Assembly (NCBI GenBank): GCA_964498765.1
Contig: CAZCIU010000040.1
Span: forward strand, 1 to 25,786
DNA from: UPXZ01 sp964498765
GTDB taxonomy: Bacteria > Bacteroidota > Bacteroidia > Bacteroidales > Paludibacteraceae
Length of the DNA: 25,786 nt
Reading direction: 5' to 3'
Under the pieces are notes generated by a model. The model worked only from the letters and a program-made list of their open reading frames with translations. It searched no databases and was not told the DNA's origin. Shown in pieces: positions 7,802-14,950 of the stretch (its first letter is position 1; the number at the start of each line of letters is the position of its first letter). Both the position numbers and the translations under genes were made by a program.

Positions 7802-7934
7802 AAATTAGAAATGTGAAATTAGAAATTAGAAATATGAGTTTTGAGTTTTTAGGTTCGGTTCGTGAAGTTTTTAACTTCAACTTTCCAACTTTAAGCTTTT
7901 AACTTCTAACTTCTAACTTCTGACTTCTAACTTG
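7802..7934 (+). repeat. Heptamer-array inverted repeat, rplN-rplX spacer
   Basis: The left arm contains units of type AAATTAG (AAATGTG, AAATATG, AGTTTTG variants) whose final G falls at 7808, 7815, 7822, 7829, 7836 and 7843, exactly 7 apart. The right arm contains CTTCTAA units with their C at 7896, 7903, 7910, 7917, 7924 and 7931, exactly 7 apart, preceded by decayed units back to about 7873. The words are the same as in the rplW-rplB element although the middle sequences are unrelated. The element begins 1 nt after the rplN stop and ends 7 nt before rplX. Confidence 0.87.
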
Positions 7935-7941
7935 AAACAAG

Positions 7942-8253
7942 ATGAGCAAATTACACATTAAAAAGGGTGATACAGTTTACGTTAACGCAGGGGAAGACAA
8001 AGGTAAAACCGGTCGTGTACTCGAAGTTCTTGTGAAAGAAAATCGCGCTATCGTAGAAGGTATCAACTTGGTGTCAAAACACACCAAACCCAATGCAAAA
8101 AGCCCTCAAGGCGGTATTGTTAAGCAAGAAGCTGCTATCCACGTATCAAACCTTAATCCTGTAGAAAAAGGTAAACCGGTACGCGTAGGTCGTAAGAGAA
8201 ACGATGATGGCAAGCTGGTACGTGTTTCTAAAAAAACTGGAGAAGAAATTTAA
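7942..8253 (+). CDS. rplX: 50S ribosomal protein uL24
   Basis: uL24 is an assembly initiator of the 50S subunit. The 103-residue product has the N-terminal KOW motif (IKKGDTVYVNAGEDKGKTGRV, about residues 6-26) and the central HTKPNAKSPQGGI loop. It is followed after a single base by rplE, so the two are almost certainly translationally coupled. Confidence 0.97.
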   Translation: MSKLHIKKGDTVYVNAGEDKGKTGRVLEVLVKENRAIVEGINLVSKHTKPNAKSPQGGIVKQEAAIHVSNLNPVEKGKPVRVGRKRNDDGKLVRVSKKTGEEI

Positions 8254-8254
8254 T

Positions 8255-8800
8255 ATGGAAACTACAACATTAAAGAAAGATTATAAAGAGCGCATCGTTC
8301 CGATTTTAGTAAAAGAATTTGGATACTCATCTGTAATGCAAGCTCCAAAATTGGAAAAAATTGTTTTGAACCAAGGTTTGGGAGCAGCAGTAGCTGATAA
8401 AAAAATTATCGAAACTGCTATCAACGAAATGACTACCATTACAGGTCAAAAAGCAGTACAAACTCTTTCAACAAAAGACGTTTCGAACTTCAAATTGCGT
8501 AAAAAAATGCCTATCGGTGTTCGTGTAACATTAAGAGGTGATCGTATGTACGAATTTCTAGAAAGATTAGTACGTGTAGCACTTCCTCGTATTCGTGACT
8601 TCAGAGGTATCGGAAACAAACTAGACGGACGTGGTAACTATACATTAGGTATTACTGAGCAAATTATTTTCCCTGAAATCAACATTGATAGCATCAGTAA
8701 ATTGATGGGGATGAATATCACATTTGTGACTACAGCTAAAACTGATGAAGAAGGTTATGCGCTGTTGAGAGAATTTGGATTACCATTTAAGAAAAACTAA
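8255..8800 (+). CDS. rplE: 50S ribosomal protein uL5
   Basis: uL5 binds 5S rRNA and contacts the P-site tRNA and the 30S head. The ATG at 8255 gives 181 residues, the normal length, beginning METTTLKKDYKERI. An in-frame ATG exists at 8204 but lies inside rplX and would add 17 residues with no similarity to the family. Conserved features are KLEKIVLNQGLG (about 31-42), the LRKKMPIGVRVTLRG strand and the DFRGI..NKLDGRGNY segment. Confidence 0.97.
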   Translation: METTTLKKDYKERIVPILVKEFGYSSVMQAPKLEKIVLNQGLGAAVADKKIIETAINEMTTITGQKAVQTLSTKDVSNFKLRKKMPIGVRVTLRGDRMYEFLERLVRVALPRIRDFRGIGNKLDGRGNYTLGITEQIIFPEINIDSISKLMGMNITFVTTAKTDEEGYALLREFGLPFKKN

Positions 8801-8814
8801 AAAAGAGGAAACAA

Positions 8815-9084
8815 ATGGCAAAAGAATCAATGAAAGCCCGTGAGGTGAAAAGAGCTAAAATGGTTGCTAAATATGCTGCAAAACGTGCACAACTTAAAGC
8901 TGAAGGTGACTACGAAGCGTTACAGGCAATTCCAAAAAATGCATCTCCGATCCGTATGCACAATCGTTGCAAAATTACAGGTCGTCCAAAAGGATATATG
9001 CGTCAATTTGGTATTTCACGTATTCAATTCCGTGAAATGGCAGCCAAAGGCTTAATCCCGGGAGTAAAAAAAGCAAGTTGGTAG
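8815..9084 (+). CDS. rpsN: 30S ribosomal protein uS14, zinc-free type
   Basis: uS14 is in the 30S head near the decoding site. The product is the long 89-residue form, which lacks the paired CxxC zinc ligands of the short form; the only cysteine is in the conserved NRCKITGRPKG motif. GISRIQFREMA follows near the C-terminus. A moderate Shine-Dalgarno (GAGG at 8805-8808) precedes the ATG by 6 nt, one of few in the cluster. Confidence 0.97.
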   Translation: MAKESMKAREVKRAKMVAKYAAKRAQLKAEGDYEALQAIPKNASPIRMHNRCKITGRPKGYMRQFGISRIQFREMAAKGLIPGVKKASW

Positions 9085-9085
9085 T

Positions 9086-9164
9086 TTGGTGAGTAAGTTA
9101 ATTGGTCAAATGACATTTATTCAAATAAGCACTAAGCCAATTAACCAATCACTAATCGACTAAT
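9086..9164 (+). repeat. Imperfect inverted repeat, rpsN-rpsH spacer
   Basis: GTTAATTGG at 9097-9105 has a perfect reverse complement at 9137-9145, and the flanks are also related (GGTGAGTAAG on the left, complement of a GATTAGTGATT-like stretch on the right). The right arm shows CYAA words spaced 5-8 nt apart, so a 7-nt periodicity is present only loosely. The element begins directly after the rpsN stop. Confidence 0.6.
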
Positions 9165-9176
9165 ATACTATTAAAT

Positions 9177-9200
9177 ATTGTCCCGATAGTCGGGATCAAT
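9177..9200 (+). repeat. Compact hairpin before rpsH
   Basis: TCCCGA (9181-9186), a TAG loop and TCGGGA (9190-9195) form a perfect GC-containing hairpin. ATTG at 9177-9180 and CAAT at 9197-9200 extend the stem past a one-base bulge. It ends 16 nt before the rpsH ATG and has no U-tract, so a terminator is unlikely. Confidence 0.7.
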
Positions 9201-9216
9201 TTAAACAATAAAAAAA

Positions 9217-9612
9217 ATGACAGATCCAATTGCAGATTATTTAACCAGGTTGCGGAATGCCATTAAGGCAAATCACCGTGTGGTGGAAGTACCCGCATCC
9301 AACTTGAAAAAAGAAATGACCAGAATATTGCACGAAAAAGGCTATATTCTGAACTACAAATTTGTAGAAGAAGGACCTCAAGGAACAATTAAAATTGCCT
9401 TGAGGTATGATCCGGTTAACAAAGTTAACTCAATCAAAAAGCTAAAAAGAGTATCTACTCCGGGACTTCGTCAGTACGTAGGCTACAAAGACATGCCACG
9501 CGTATTGAACGGACTTGGTATTGCTATTCTTTCTACTTCTAAAGGTGTGATGACTGATAAGGAAGCTGCCGGTTTGAAAATTGGCGGTGAAGTTTTATGT
9601 TACGTTTATTAA
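9217..9612 (+). CDS. rpsH: 30S ribosomal protein uS8
   Basis: uS8 organises the central domain of 16S rRNA and in E. coli represses the spc operon by binding its mRNA. The product has 131 residues. It starts MTDPIADYLTRLRNAI, the family hallmark, and ends with the conserved GLGIAILSTSKGVMTDKEA and GGEVLCYVY strands. rplF follows after 16 nt, which contain a strong Shine-Dalgarno sequence. Confidence 0.98.
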   Translation: MTDPIADYLTRLRNAIKANHRVVEVPASNLKKEMTRILHEKGYILNYKFVEEGPQGTIKIALRYDPVNKVNSIKKLKRVSTPGLRQYVGYKDMPRVLNGLGIAILSTSKGVMTDKEAAGLKIGGEVLCYVY

Positions 9613-9613
9613 T

Positions 9614-9620
9614 GAGGAGG
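9614..9620 (+). promoter_or_regulatory. Strong Shine-Dalgarno before rplF
   Basis: GAGGAGG lies 8 nt before the ATG at 9629 and settles the rplF start against the upstream in-frame ATG at 9581. It is unusual in a cluster where most start regions have no match to the 16S rRNA tail. Confidence 0.75.
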
Positions 9621-9628
9621 AAAGTAGA

Positions 9629-10180
9629 ATGTCAAGAATAGGAAAATTACCAATTACAATCCCTGCTGGTGTAAACGTATCTGTGAAAGATAACGTAGTA
9701 ACCGTAAAAGGACCAAAAGGAGAATTAACTCAAACTATCAGCCCAAATGTACAAGTAGAACTTGAGGGCTCAGAACTTACGATTAATCGTGTAAATGACG
9801 AAAAACAAAGCCGTGCATTCCACGGATTGTATCGTTCATTGATTAACAATATGGTGGTAGGTGTATCTGAAGGTTACGAAAAAATCCTTGAACTTGTAGG
9901 TGTCGGTTTCCGTGCATCCAATACGGGTCAAGTGCTAGAACTTTCACTTGGATATACACACCCTATCTATTTAGTATTACCCAAAGAAATTACTGTAGAA
10001 ACAAAAAGTGAACGTAACCAAAATCCTTTGATTAAACTTCAAAGTGCTGACAAACAATTGCTTGGTCAAGTTTGTGCAAAAATTCGTTCATTCCGCAAAC
10101 CTGAGCCTTACAAAGGAAAAGGTGTTAAATTCCAGGGAGAATATATTCGTCGTAAAGCTGGTAAAGCAGCTGGTAAGTAA
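9629..10180 (+). CDS. rplF: 50S ribosomal protein uL6
   Basis: uL6 sits near the sarcin-ricin loop, where GTPase factors dock. The ATG at 9629 gives 183 residues starting MSRIGKLPITIPAGV, exactly the family N-terminus; an in-frame ATG at 9581 lies inside rpsH and is rejected. The two repeated alpha/beta domains are visible, and the conserved C-terminal RKPEPYKGKGVKF motif is present at about residues 152-164. Confidence 0.98.
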   Translation: MSRIGKLPITIPAGVNVSVKDNVVTVKGPKGELTQTISPNVQVELEGSELTINRVNDEKQSRAFHGLYRSLINNMVVGVSEGYEKILELVGVGFRASNTGQVLELSLGYTHPIYLVLPKEITVETKSERNQNPLIKLQSADKQLLGQVCAKIRSFRKPEPYKGKGVKFQGEYIRRKAGKAAGK

Positions 10181-10201
10181 TTTATTTAAACTTGTGAAAC
10201 A

Positions 10202-10546
10202 ATGAATAATAAACTAGTAAGAAGAAGCAAGATTAAAGCTCACATCCGTAAGAAAGTTTCGGGTACAGCAGAAAGACCACGTTTGACCGTATTTCGCAGT
10301 AATACGCAAATATACGCACAAGTTATTGACGACGTGAAAGGTGTTACATTAGCATCTGCATCATCGCTGGGAAGCAAAGATAAAGTGAATAAAACAGAAC
10401 AAGCAGCTGCCGTTGGTAAACTTATAGCTCAAAATGCTATTGCTGCTGGAGTTAATGAAGTGGTATTTGACCGTAACGGTTACTTGTATCACGGACGTGT
10501 TAAACAATTAGCTGACGCTGCACGCGAAGGTGGACTTAAATTTTAA
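10202..10546 (+). CDS. rplR: 50S ribosomal protein uL18
   Basis: uL18 binds 5S rRNA together with uL5. The product has 114 residues. The basic N-terminus is followed by the conserved RPRLTVFRSNTQIYAQVIDD segment and the C-terminal VVFDRNGYLYHGRVKQLADAARE region, which is the signature for the family. It lies 21 nt after rplF and 6 nt before rpsE, with no Shine-Dalgarno sequence. Confidence 0.98.
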   Translation: MNNKLVRRSKIKAHIRKKVSGTAERPRLTVFRSNTQIYAQVIDDVKGVTLASASSLGSKDKVNKTEQAAAVGKLIAQNAIAAGVNEVVFDRNGYLYHGRVKQLADAAREGGLKF

Positions 10547-10552
10547 TCAACG

Positions 10553-11071
10553 ATGGCAACAAAACAAAATAAAGTTAAAACTACAAACGATATAGAGTTG
10601 AAAGACAGACTGGTAGCCGTAAACCGTGTAACTAAAGTTACCAAAGGTGGACGTACATTCAGTTTCTCAGCAATTGTAGTAGTAGGAAATGAAGACGGTA
10701 TTGTAGGTTGGGGATTAGGTAAAGCCGGTGAGGTAACTGCAGCTATCGCAAAAGGTACTGAAGCAGCTAAAAAGAACCTGATTAAAGTTCCAATTTATAA
10801 AGGTACTATTCCACACGAGCAAGCAGCTAAATTTGCTGGAGCAGACGTATTCATCAAACCGGCTACAACCGGTACCGGAGTAGTAGCAGGTGGTGCTATG
10901 CGTGCCGTACTTGAGAGTGTAGGTATCACAGACGTACTAGCTAAGTCTAAAGGTTCATCAAACCCACACAACTTGGTAAAAGCTACAATTCTTGCACTAA
11001 GCGAATTGCGTGACGCTCATCAAGTGTCTCAAAACAGAGGTGTGTCACTAAATACAGTGTTTAACGGATAA
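10553..11071 (+). CDS. rpsE: 30S ribosomal protein uS5
   Basis: uS5 takes part in decoding accuracy and the mRNA entry channel. The 172-residue product has the N-terminal double-stranded-RNA-binding-like domain (VTKVTKGGRTFSFSAIVVV and GIVGWGLGKAGEV) followed by the S5 C-terminal domain with the glycine-rich GTGVVAGGAMRAVLE segment. It begins 6 nt after rplR and ends 15 nt before rpmD. Confidence 0.98.
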   Translation: MATKQNKVKTTNDIELKDRLVAVNRVTKVTKGGRTFSFSAIVVVGNEDGIVGWGLGKAGEVTAAIAKGTEAAKKNLIKVPIYKGTIPHEQAAKFAGADVFIKPATTGTGVVAGGAMRAVLESVGITDVLAKSKGSSNPHNLVKATILALSELRDAHQVSQNRGVSLNTVFNG

Positions 11072-11086
11072 AAATCAGAATCAAAA

Positions 11087-11263
11087 ATGGCAACAATTAA
11101 AGTAAGACAAGTAAGAAGTAGAATTCGCTGCCCAAAAGATCAAAAAAGAACTTTGGATGCACTGGGTTTGAAAAAAATGAACGCCACTGTTGAACATGAA
11201 GCAACTCCGCAAATTCTGGGTATGGTAGCTAAAGTTCACCACTTAGTGGAAGTAATTAAATAA
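11087..11263 (+). CDS. rpmD: 50S ribosomal protein uL30
   Basis: uL30 is a small peripheral 50S protein. The 58-residue product reads MATIKVRQVRSRI at its start, keeps the conserved KRTLDALGLKKMN segment in the middle and ends in the typical GMVAKVHHLVEVI strand. The length matches the family. Its place between rpsE and rplO is the standard spc order, which supports the call although the gene is very short. Confidence 0.96.
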   Translation: MATIKVRQVRSRIRCPKDQKRTLDALGLKKMNATVEHEATPQILGMVAKVHHLVEVIK

Positions 11264-11300
11264 GTAAAAATCGTCATTCAGACTTAAAAATATTAACACA

Positions 11301-11747
11301 ATGAATTTAAGCAATTTAACTCCGGCAGCAGGCTCCGTTCGTACTCGTAAAAGAGTAGGTCGCGGTTCTGGTTCCGGTATGGGAGGAACATCTACAAGAG
11401 GACATAAAGGAGCTAAATCACGTTCCGGTTACTCACGCAAAGTGGGCTTCGAGGGTGGTCAGATGCCAATTCAAAGACGTTTACCAAAATTTGGTTTCAA
11501 AAATATCAATCGTGTTGAGTTCAAAGCTATCAACCTGGAAATCCTTCAAGGATTGGCAGACAGCAAAAAACTGACTAAAATCGGTCTTGAAGAACTTCGC
11601 GATGCAGGATATATCAACAAATCTGCTCTGGTAAAAGTACTTGGAAAAGGTCAGTTGACTGCAAAACTTGAAGTGACAGCAAATGCTTTTTCTAAATCAG
11701 CTGAAGAAGCAATCGTAGCTGCCGGCGGAACAGTAGTAAAAATCTAA
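11301..11747 (+). CDS. rplO: 50S ribosomal protein uL15
   Basis: uL15 is a late-assembling 50S protein. The 148-residue product begins MNLSNLTPAAGS, has the glycine- and arginine-rich extension (GRGSGSGMGGTSTRGHKG, about residues 20-37), then GGQMPIQRRLPKFGF and a globular C-terminal domain. It is 37 nt after rpmD. An 80-nt spacer with a strong hairpin separates it from secY. Confidence 0.98.
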   Translation: MNLSNLTPAAGSVRTRKRVGRGSGSGMGGTSTRGHKGAKSRSGYSRKVGFEGGQMPIQRRLPKFGFKNINRVEFKAINLEILQGLADSKKLTKIGLEELRDAGYINKSALVKVLGKGQLTAKLEVTANAFSKSAEEAIVAAGGTVVKI

Positions 11748-11753
11748 ATTTGC

Positions 11754-11800
11754 ATGAACAGCCATTTAGTTATACAAAATAATTAAATGGCATGTTTCAT
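11754..11800 (+). repeat. Hairpin in the rplO-secY spacer
   Basis: ATGAACA-GCCATTTAGTTAT on the left (11754-11773) is nearly the reverse complement of ATAATTAAATGGC-ATGTTTCAT on the right (11779-11800), with one mismatch and small bulges and only a short A/T loop. The right arm is followed by UCUCCUUUAU, not a proper U-tract. It could mark a processing site or lower expression of secY relative to the ribosomal genes. Confidence 0.7.
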
Positions 11801-11827
11801 TCTCCTTTATAAAAATAAAAACTTCGT

Positions 11828-13174
11828 ATGAAAAAGTTTATTGAGACTTTAAAAAATATCTGGAAGATTGAAGACCTGAAAAACCGATTGATCACTACAA
11901 TTCTGTTCGTATTGATTTATCGTTTCGGATCGTTCGTAGTATTGCCGGGTGTAGATGCTACTGCACTTGCTGCACTTAAAGATCAGACTAGCGGTGGTAT
12001 CATGGCACTGCTAGATATGTTCTCTGGTGGAGCATTCCAAAATGCATCTGTATTTGCACTAGGTATCATGCCTTACATTTCGGCATCTATCGTTATTCAG
12101 CTGCTTACAATCGCAATTCCGAAGTTCCAAAAACTTTCACGTGAAGGTGAAAGCGGACGTACTAAAATGAACCAGTACACACGCTATCTGACTGTATTTA
12201 TTCTTTTACTTCAAGGACCTTCTTACTTGGCAAACTTAAGAGTACAAGTAGCACAAGCAGGTTCTTCACTTCCAAGCAGTTTCTGGTTTATCGCCAGCTC
12301 TACTATCATTCTTATGGCAGGTAGTATGTTTGTAATGTGGCTGGGTGAGAGAATTACAGACAAAGGTATTGGCAACGGTATTTCCTTTATCATCATGGTT
12401 GGTATCATTTCTCGTTTACCGGGATCATTGATCCAAGAATTTGCTTCTCGTCAGGCTGAGTCAGGCGGTGGTGGATTAGTGATGTTCTTATTGGAAATCG
12501 TAATCCTTATCTTAGTGATTATGTTTGCTATACTTCTGGTTCAAGGTACACGTAAAATTCCGGTACAATACGCAAAACGCATTGTAGGGAATAAACAATA
12601 TGGTGGAGTAAGACAATATATACCGCTGAAAGTAAATGCTGCAGGTGTTATGCCTATCATCTTTGCTCAGGCTATTATGTTTATTCCAATCGCATTAGCC
12701 GGATATTCAAATTCAGATGCTACACAAAGCTTCTGGAGCCATTTTACAAGATTTGAAAGTTTCTGGTATAATTTAGTATTCTCAATTCTTATTATCATTT
12801 TTACTTATTTCTATACTGCTATTACAGTAAATCCTACTCAAATGGCTGAAGATATGAAACGTAACAATGGTTTTATCCCGGGTATCAAACCAGGAAAAAG
12901 AACTGCTGAATATTTGGATACTATAATGTCTAGAATTACATTGCCCGGATCATTCTTCCTTGCACTGATTGCAATTCTTCCTGCATTTGCTTCTATTTTA
13001 GGAATCAATCAGCAGTTTGCACAGTTCTTCGGAGGTACATCACTTTTGATTTTGGTTGGGGTAGTATTGGATACATTACAGCAAATTGAAAGTCACTTAC
13101 TAATGCGTCACTACGATGGACTTTTGAAGTCCGGTAGAATTAAAGGACGTACAGGTGGTGCTTCAGCTTACTAA
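11828..13174 (+). CDS. secY: Protein translocase channel subunit SecY
   Basis: SecY forms the channel of the SecYEG translocon in the inner membrane and works with SecA and the ribosome. The product has 448 residues with ten predicted hydrophobic membrane segments. Family signatures are visible: PYISASIVIQLL (82-93), ERITDKGIGNGIS (174-186), the cytoplasmic loop RKIPVQYAKR (242-251), VNAAGVMPIIFAQ (269-281), GFIPGIKPG (348-356) and GGTSLLILVGV (402-412). It closes the spc block; adk, often next in other phyla, is absent and map follows directly. The exported proteins at the end of this window would pass through this channel. Confidence 0.98.
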   Translation: MKKFIETLKNIWKIEDLKNRLITTILFVLIYRFGSFVVLPGVDATALAALKDQTSGGIMALLDMFSGGAFQNASVFALGIMPYISASIVIQLLTIAIPKFQKLSREGESGRTKMNQYTRYLTVFILLLQGPSYLANLRVQVAQAGSSLPSSFWFIASSTIILMAGSMFVMWLGERITDKGIGNGISFIIMVGIISRLPGSLIQEFASRQAESGGGGLVMFLLEIVILILVIMFAILLVQGTRKIPVQYAKRIVGNKQYGGVRQYIPLKVNAAGVMPIIFAQAIMFIPIALAGYSNSDATQSFWSHFTRFESFWYNLVFSILIIIFTYFYTAITVNPTQMAEDMKRNNGFIPGIKPGKRTAEYLDTIMSRITLPGSFFLALIAILPAFASILGINQQFAQFFGGTSLLILVGVVLDTLQQIESHLLMRHYDGLLKSGRIKGRTGGASAY

Positions 13175-13181
13175 TTTTAAG

Positions 13182-13246
13182 AACACAGATATCGGATATC
13201 AGAACACAGAAATTTATTCTGAAAACTGATGTCTGACATCTGAAAT
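13182..13246 (+). repeat. Heptamer-array inverted repeat, secY-map spacer
   Basis: The left arm reads AACACAG, ATATCGG, ATATCAG, AACACAG in exact 7-nt phase (13182-13209). The right arm reads CTGAAAA, CTGATGT, CTGACAT, CTGAAAT with CTG at 13219, 13226, 13233 and 13240, also exactly 7 apart. CTG is the complement of the CAG that ends each left unit. The word differs from the AARTTAG word of the other loci, but the architecture is the same. The array starts 7 nt after the secY stop and ends 10 nt before map. Confidence 0.83.
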
Positions 13247-13256
13247 CTTATAAAAA

Positions 13257-14042
13257 ATGATTTATCTAAAATCAGATGAAGAAATAGAATTGCTGCGACA
13301 AAGCAATCTGATAGTTGCCAAGACGTTGGCAGAACTAGCAAAACTTATTGTACCGGGAGTAACTACTCTTGATCTTGACAAACGAGCAGAAGAATTTATC
13401 CGTGACAATGGCGGTGTTCCCAATTTCTTGGGATACGGCGGTTTTCCCGGTTCCATCTGTGCTTCAGTCAACGAGCAGGTAGTACATGGTATTCCATCTG
13501 AAAAGGTTGTACTGAAAGAAGGTGATATCATTTCCATTGACTGCGGTGTTTTGAAAGATGGTTTTAACGGAGACTCAGCCTATACATTCTGTGTAGGAAA
13601 TGTAAATCCGGACATTATCAGCTTACTCAGAACCACCAAAGAATCTCTTTACAAAGGCATTGAACAAGCCATTGACGGAAAGAGAATTGGAGATATCGGA
13701 TCAGCGGTACAGACTTATTGTGAAGAAAGAGGTTACTCTGTAGTCCGCGAAATGGTAGGACATGGAGTAGGGCGCAGTCTTCACGAAGCACCTGAAGTTC
13801 CTAACTTCGGTAGAAAAGGAAATGGTATCAGCCTGAAATCAGGGATGACCATTGCCATAGAACCGATGATAAACATGGGAACACGCAGGATAGTTTTCGA
13901 AAAAGATGGATGGACCACCCGAACTGCAGACAGAATGCCATCGGCACACTTTGAGCATTCAGTAGCTATCAGAGGCGGAAAAGCAGACATACTTTCTAGT
14001 TTTGAATATATAGAACAAGTTTTAGGAGATAGAGAATTTTAA
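13257..14042 (+). CDS. map: Methionine aminopeptidase, type I
   Basis: This enzyme removes the initiator methionine from new proteins in the cytoplasm, using two metal ions. The 261 residues fit the type I family. All five metal ligands are visible: Asp95 (SIDCG), Asp106 (NGDSA), His169 (GHGVGR), Glu202 (IEPM) and Glu233 (FEHS). The conserved histidines His77 (VVHG) and His176 (LHEAP) are also present. There is no N-terminal zinc-binding extension. infA follows after 3 nt. Confidence 0.98.
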   Translation: MIYLKSDEEIELLRQSNLIVAKTLAELAKLIVPGVTTLDLDKRAEEFIRDNGGVPNFLGYGGFPGSICASVNEQVVHGIPSEKVVLKEGDIISIDCGVLKDGFNGDSAYTFCVGNVNPDIISLLRTTKESLYKGIEQAIDGKRIGDIGSAVQTYCEERGYSVVREMVGHGVGRSLHEAPEVPNFGRKGNGISLKSGMTIAIEPMINMGTRRIVFEKDGWTTRTADRMPSAHFEHSVAIRGGKADILSSFEYIEQVLGDREF

Positions 14043-14045
14043 TTT

Positions 14046-14264
14046 ATGGCAAAACAACAAGCAATACAACAAGACGGTACGATTATCGAAGCATTGTCTA
14101 ATGCAATGTTCCGCGTAGAGTTGGAAAATGGTCACGTGATTACGGCCCATATTTCCGGTAAAATGCGTATGCACTACATCAAAATCTTACCGGGCGATAA
14201 AGTAAAAGTTGAGATGTCTCCCTACGATTTGTCAAAAGGTAGAATTTCATTCAGATACAAATAA
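14046..14264 (+). CDS. infA: Translation initiation factor IF-1
   Basis: IF-1 binds the 30S A site during initiation. The 72 residues form one S1-like OB fold: DGTIIEALSNAMFRVELENGH, then the KMRMHYIKILPGDKV and YDLSKGRISFRY motifs. The initial residues MAKQQAIQQ differ from the common MAKEE start but the length is standard. It is coupled to map, only 3 nt upstream, and followed by a 105-nt repeat spacer. Confidence 0.98.
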   Translation: MAKQQAIQQDGTIIEALSNAMFRVELENGHVITAHISGKMRMHYIKILPGDKVKVEMSPYDLSKGRISFRYK

Positions 14265-14357
14265 GACAAAATAGACACAAGACAATTAGATTTGAGACCG
14301 ATGAGCGTCTTTAGTAATCCAAAAGTCTTAAGTCTGATATCAAAAATCTAACAGTCT
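14265..14357 (+). repeat. Inverted repeat with near-7-nt words, infA-rpmJ spacer
   Basis: The left part has repeated AGAC/AGAT words (G of each at 14265, 14274, 14281, 14289 and 14296, so spacings of 9, 7, 8 and 7). The right part has TCT or TCA words at 14326, 14333, 14340, 14347 and 14355 (7, 7, 7 and 8). TCT is the complement of AGA, giving the same inverted layout as the other spacers with a third word. The array directly follows the infA stop. Confidence 0.65.
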
Positions 14358-14369
14358 AAAAAAAAATAT

Positions 14370-14486
14370 ATGAAAGTCAGAGCATCAGTAAAAAAGCGTT
14401 CAGCCGATTGTAAAATCGTGCGCAGAAAAGGTCGCTTGTATGTTATTAACAAAAAAAATCCTAAGTTTAAACAACGTCAGGGTTAA
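14370..14486 (+). CDS. rpmJ: 50S ribosomal protein bL36, zinc-free type
   Basis: bL36 is the smallest 50S protein. The 38 codons read MKVRASVKKRSADCKIVRRK at the start and GRLYVINKKNPKFKQRQG at the end. The zinc ligands of the ordinary form are missing: only Cys14 remains, with Arg10, Asn27 and Phe33 near the other expected ligand sites, so this is the C-minus form. It occupies the expected place between infA and rpsM. Confidence 0.96.
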   Translation: MKVRASVKKRSADCKIVRRKGRLYVINKKNPKFKQRQG

Positions 14487-14516
14487 TTTATTTATTTGTA
14501 AAATAAAAAATAGTTT

Positions 14517-14897
14517 ATGGCTATAAGAATTGTCGGAGTAGATTTACCCCAGAATAAGAGAGGGGAAGTTGGATTGACTTATATCTACGGAATAGGTCGC
14601 AGTAGTGCTAAAAGCATTTTAGAAAAAGCCGGTGTTGACGCCAACATCAAGGTGAAAGATTGGACTGACGACCAAGCAGCTAAAATCCGTGAAATCATCG
14701 GTGCCGAGTTTAAGGTAGAAGGTGATTTGCGTTCGGAAACTCAATTAAACATCAAACGTTTGATGGACATTGGTTGTTACCGTGGCATTCGTCATCGTAT
14801 CGGTCTTCCGTTGAGAGGTCAAAGTACCAAAAACAACGCACGTACCCGTAAAGGTAAAAAGAAAACAGTTGCAAACAAGAAAAAAGCAACTAAGTAA
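14517..14897 (+). CDS. rpsM: 30S ribosomal protein uS13
   Basis: uS13 lies in the 30S head, contacts the P-site tRNA and forms bridges to the 50S subunit. The product has 126 residues, with the N-terminal RIVGVDLPQNKRGEVGLTYIYGIG region and the conserved GCYRGIRHRIGLPLRGQSTKNNARTRKG motif (around residues 86-113), followed by a lysine-rich tail. It begins the alpha block. Confidence 0.97.
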   Translation: MAIRIVGVDLPQNKRGEVGLTYIYGIGRSSAKSILEKAGVDANIKVKDWTDDQAAKIREIIGAEFKVEGDLRSETQLNIKRLMDIGCYRGIRHRIGLPLRGQSTKNNARTRKGKKKTVANKKKATK

Positions 14898-14950
14898 AAG
14901 GTAATTAACGATTTGCGAATTTTAGAAGCAAAATAACATTAAGAAAAAGT

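Noticed and set aside
7802..7934. CRISPR-like array
   Set aside because: Units are 7 nt with no spacers of constant length and no cas genes; it is a tandem and inverted word array.
8204..8254. Upstream ATG for rplE
   Set aside because: It lies within rplX and adds 17 residues unlike any uL5; the ATG at 8255 gives the normal N-terminus.
9581..9628. Upstream ATG for rplF
   Set aside because: It lies within rpsH; the ATG at 9629 has a strong Shine-Dalgarno and the conserved MSRIGK start.
13175..13256. Missing adk between secY and map
   Set aside because: Absence of adk here is normal for Bacteroidetes and not a deletion specific to this genome.
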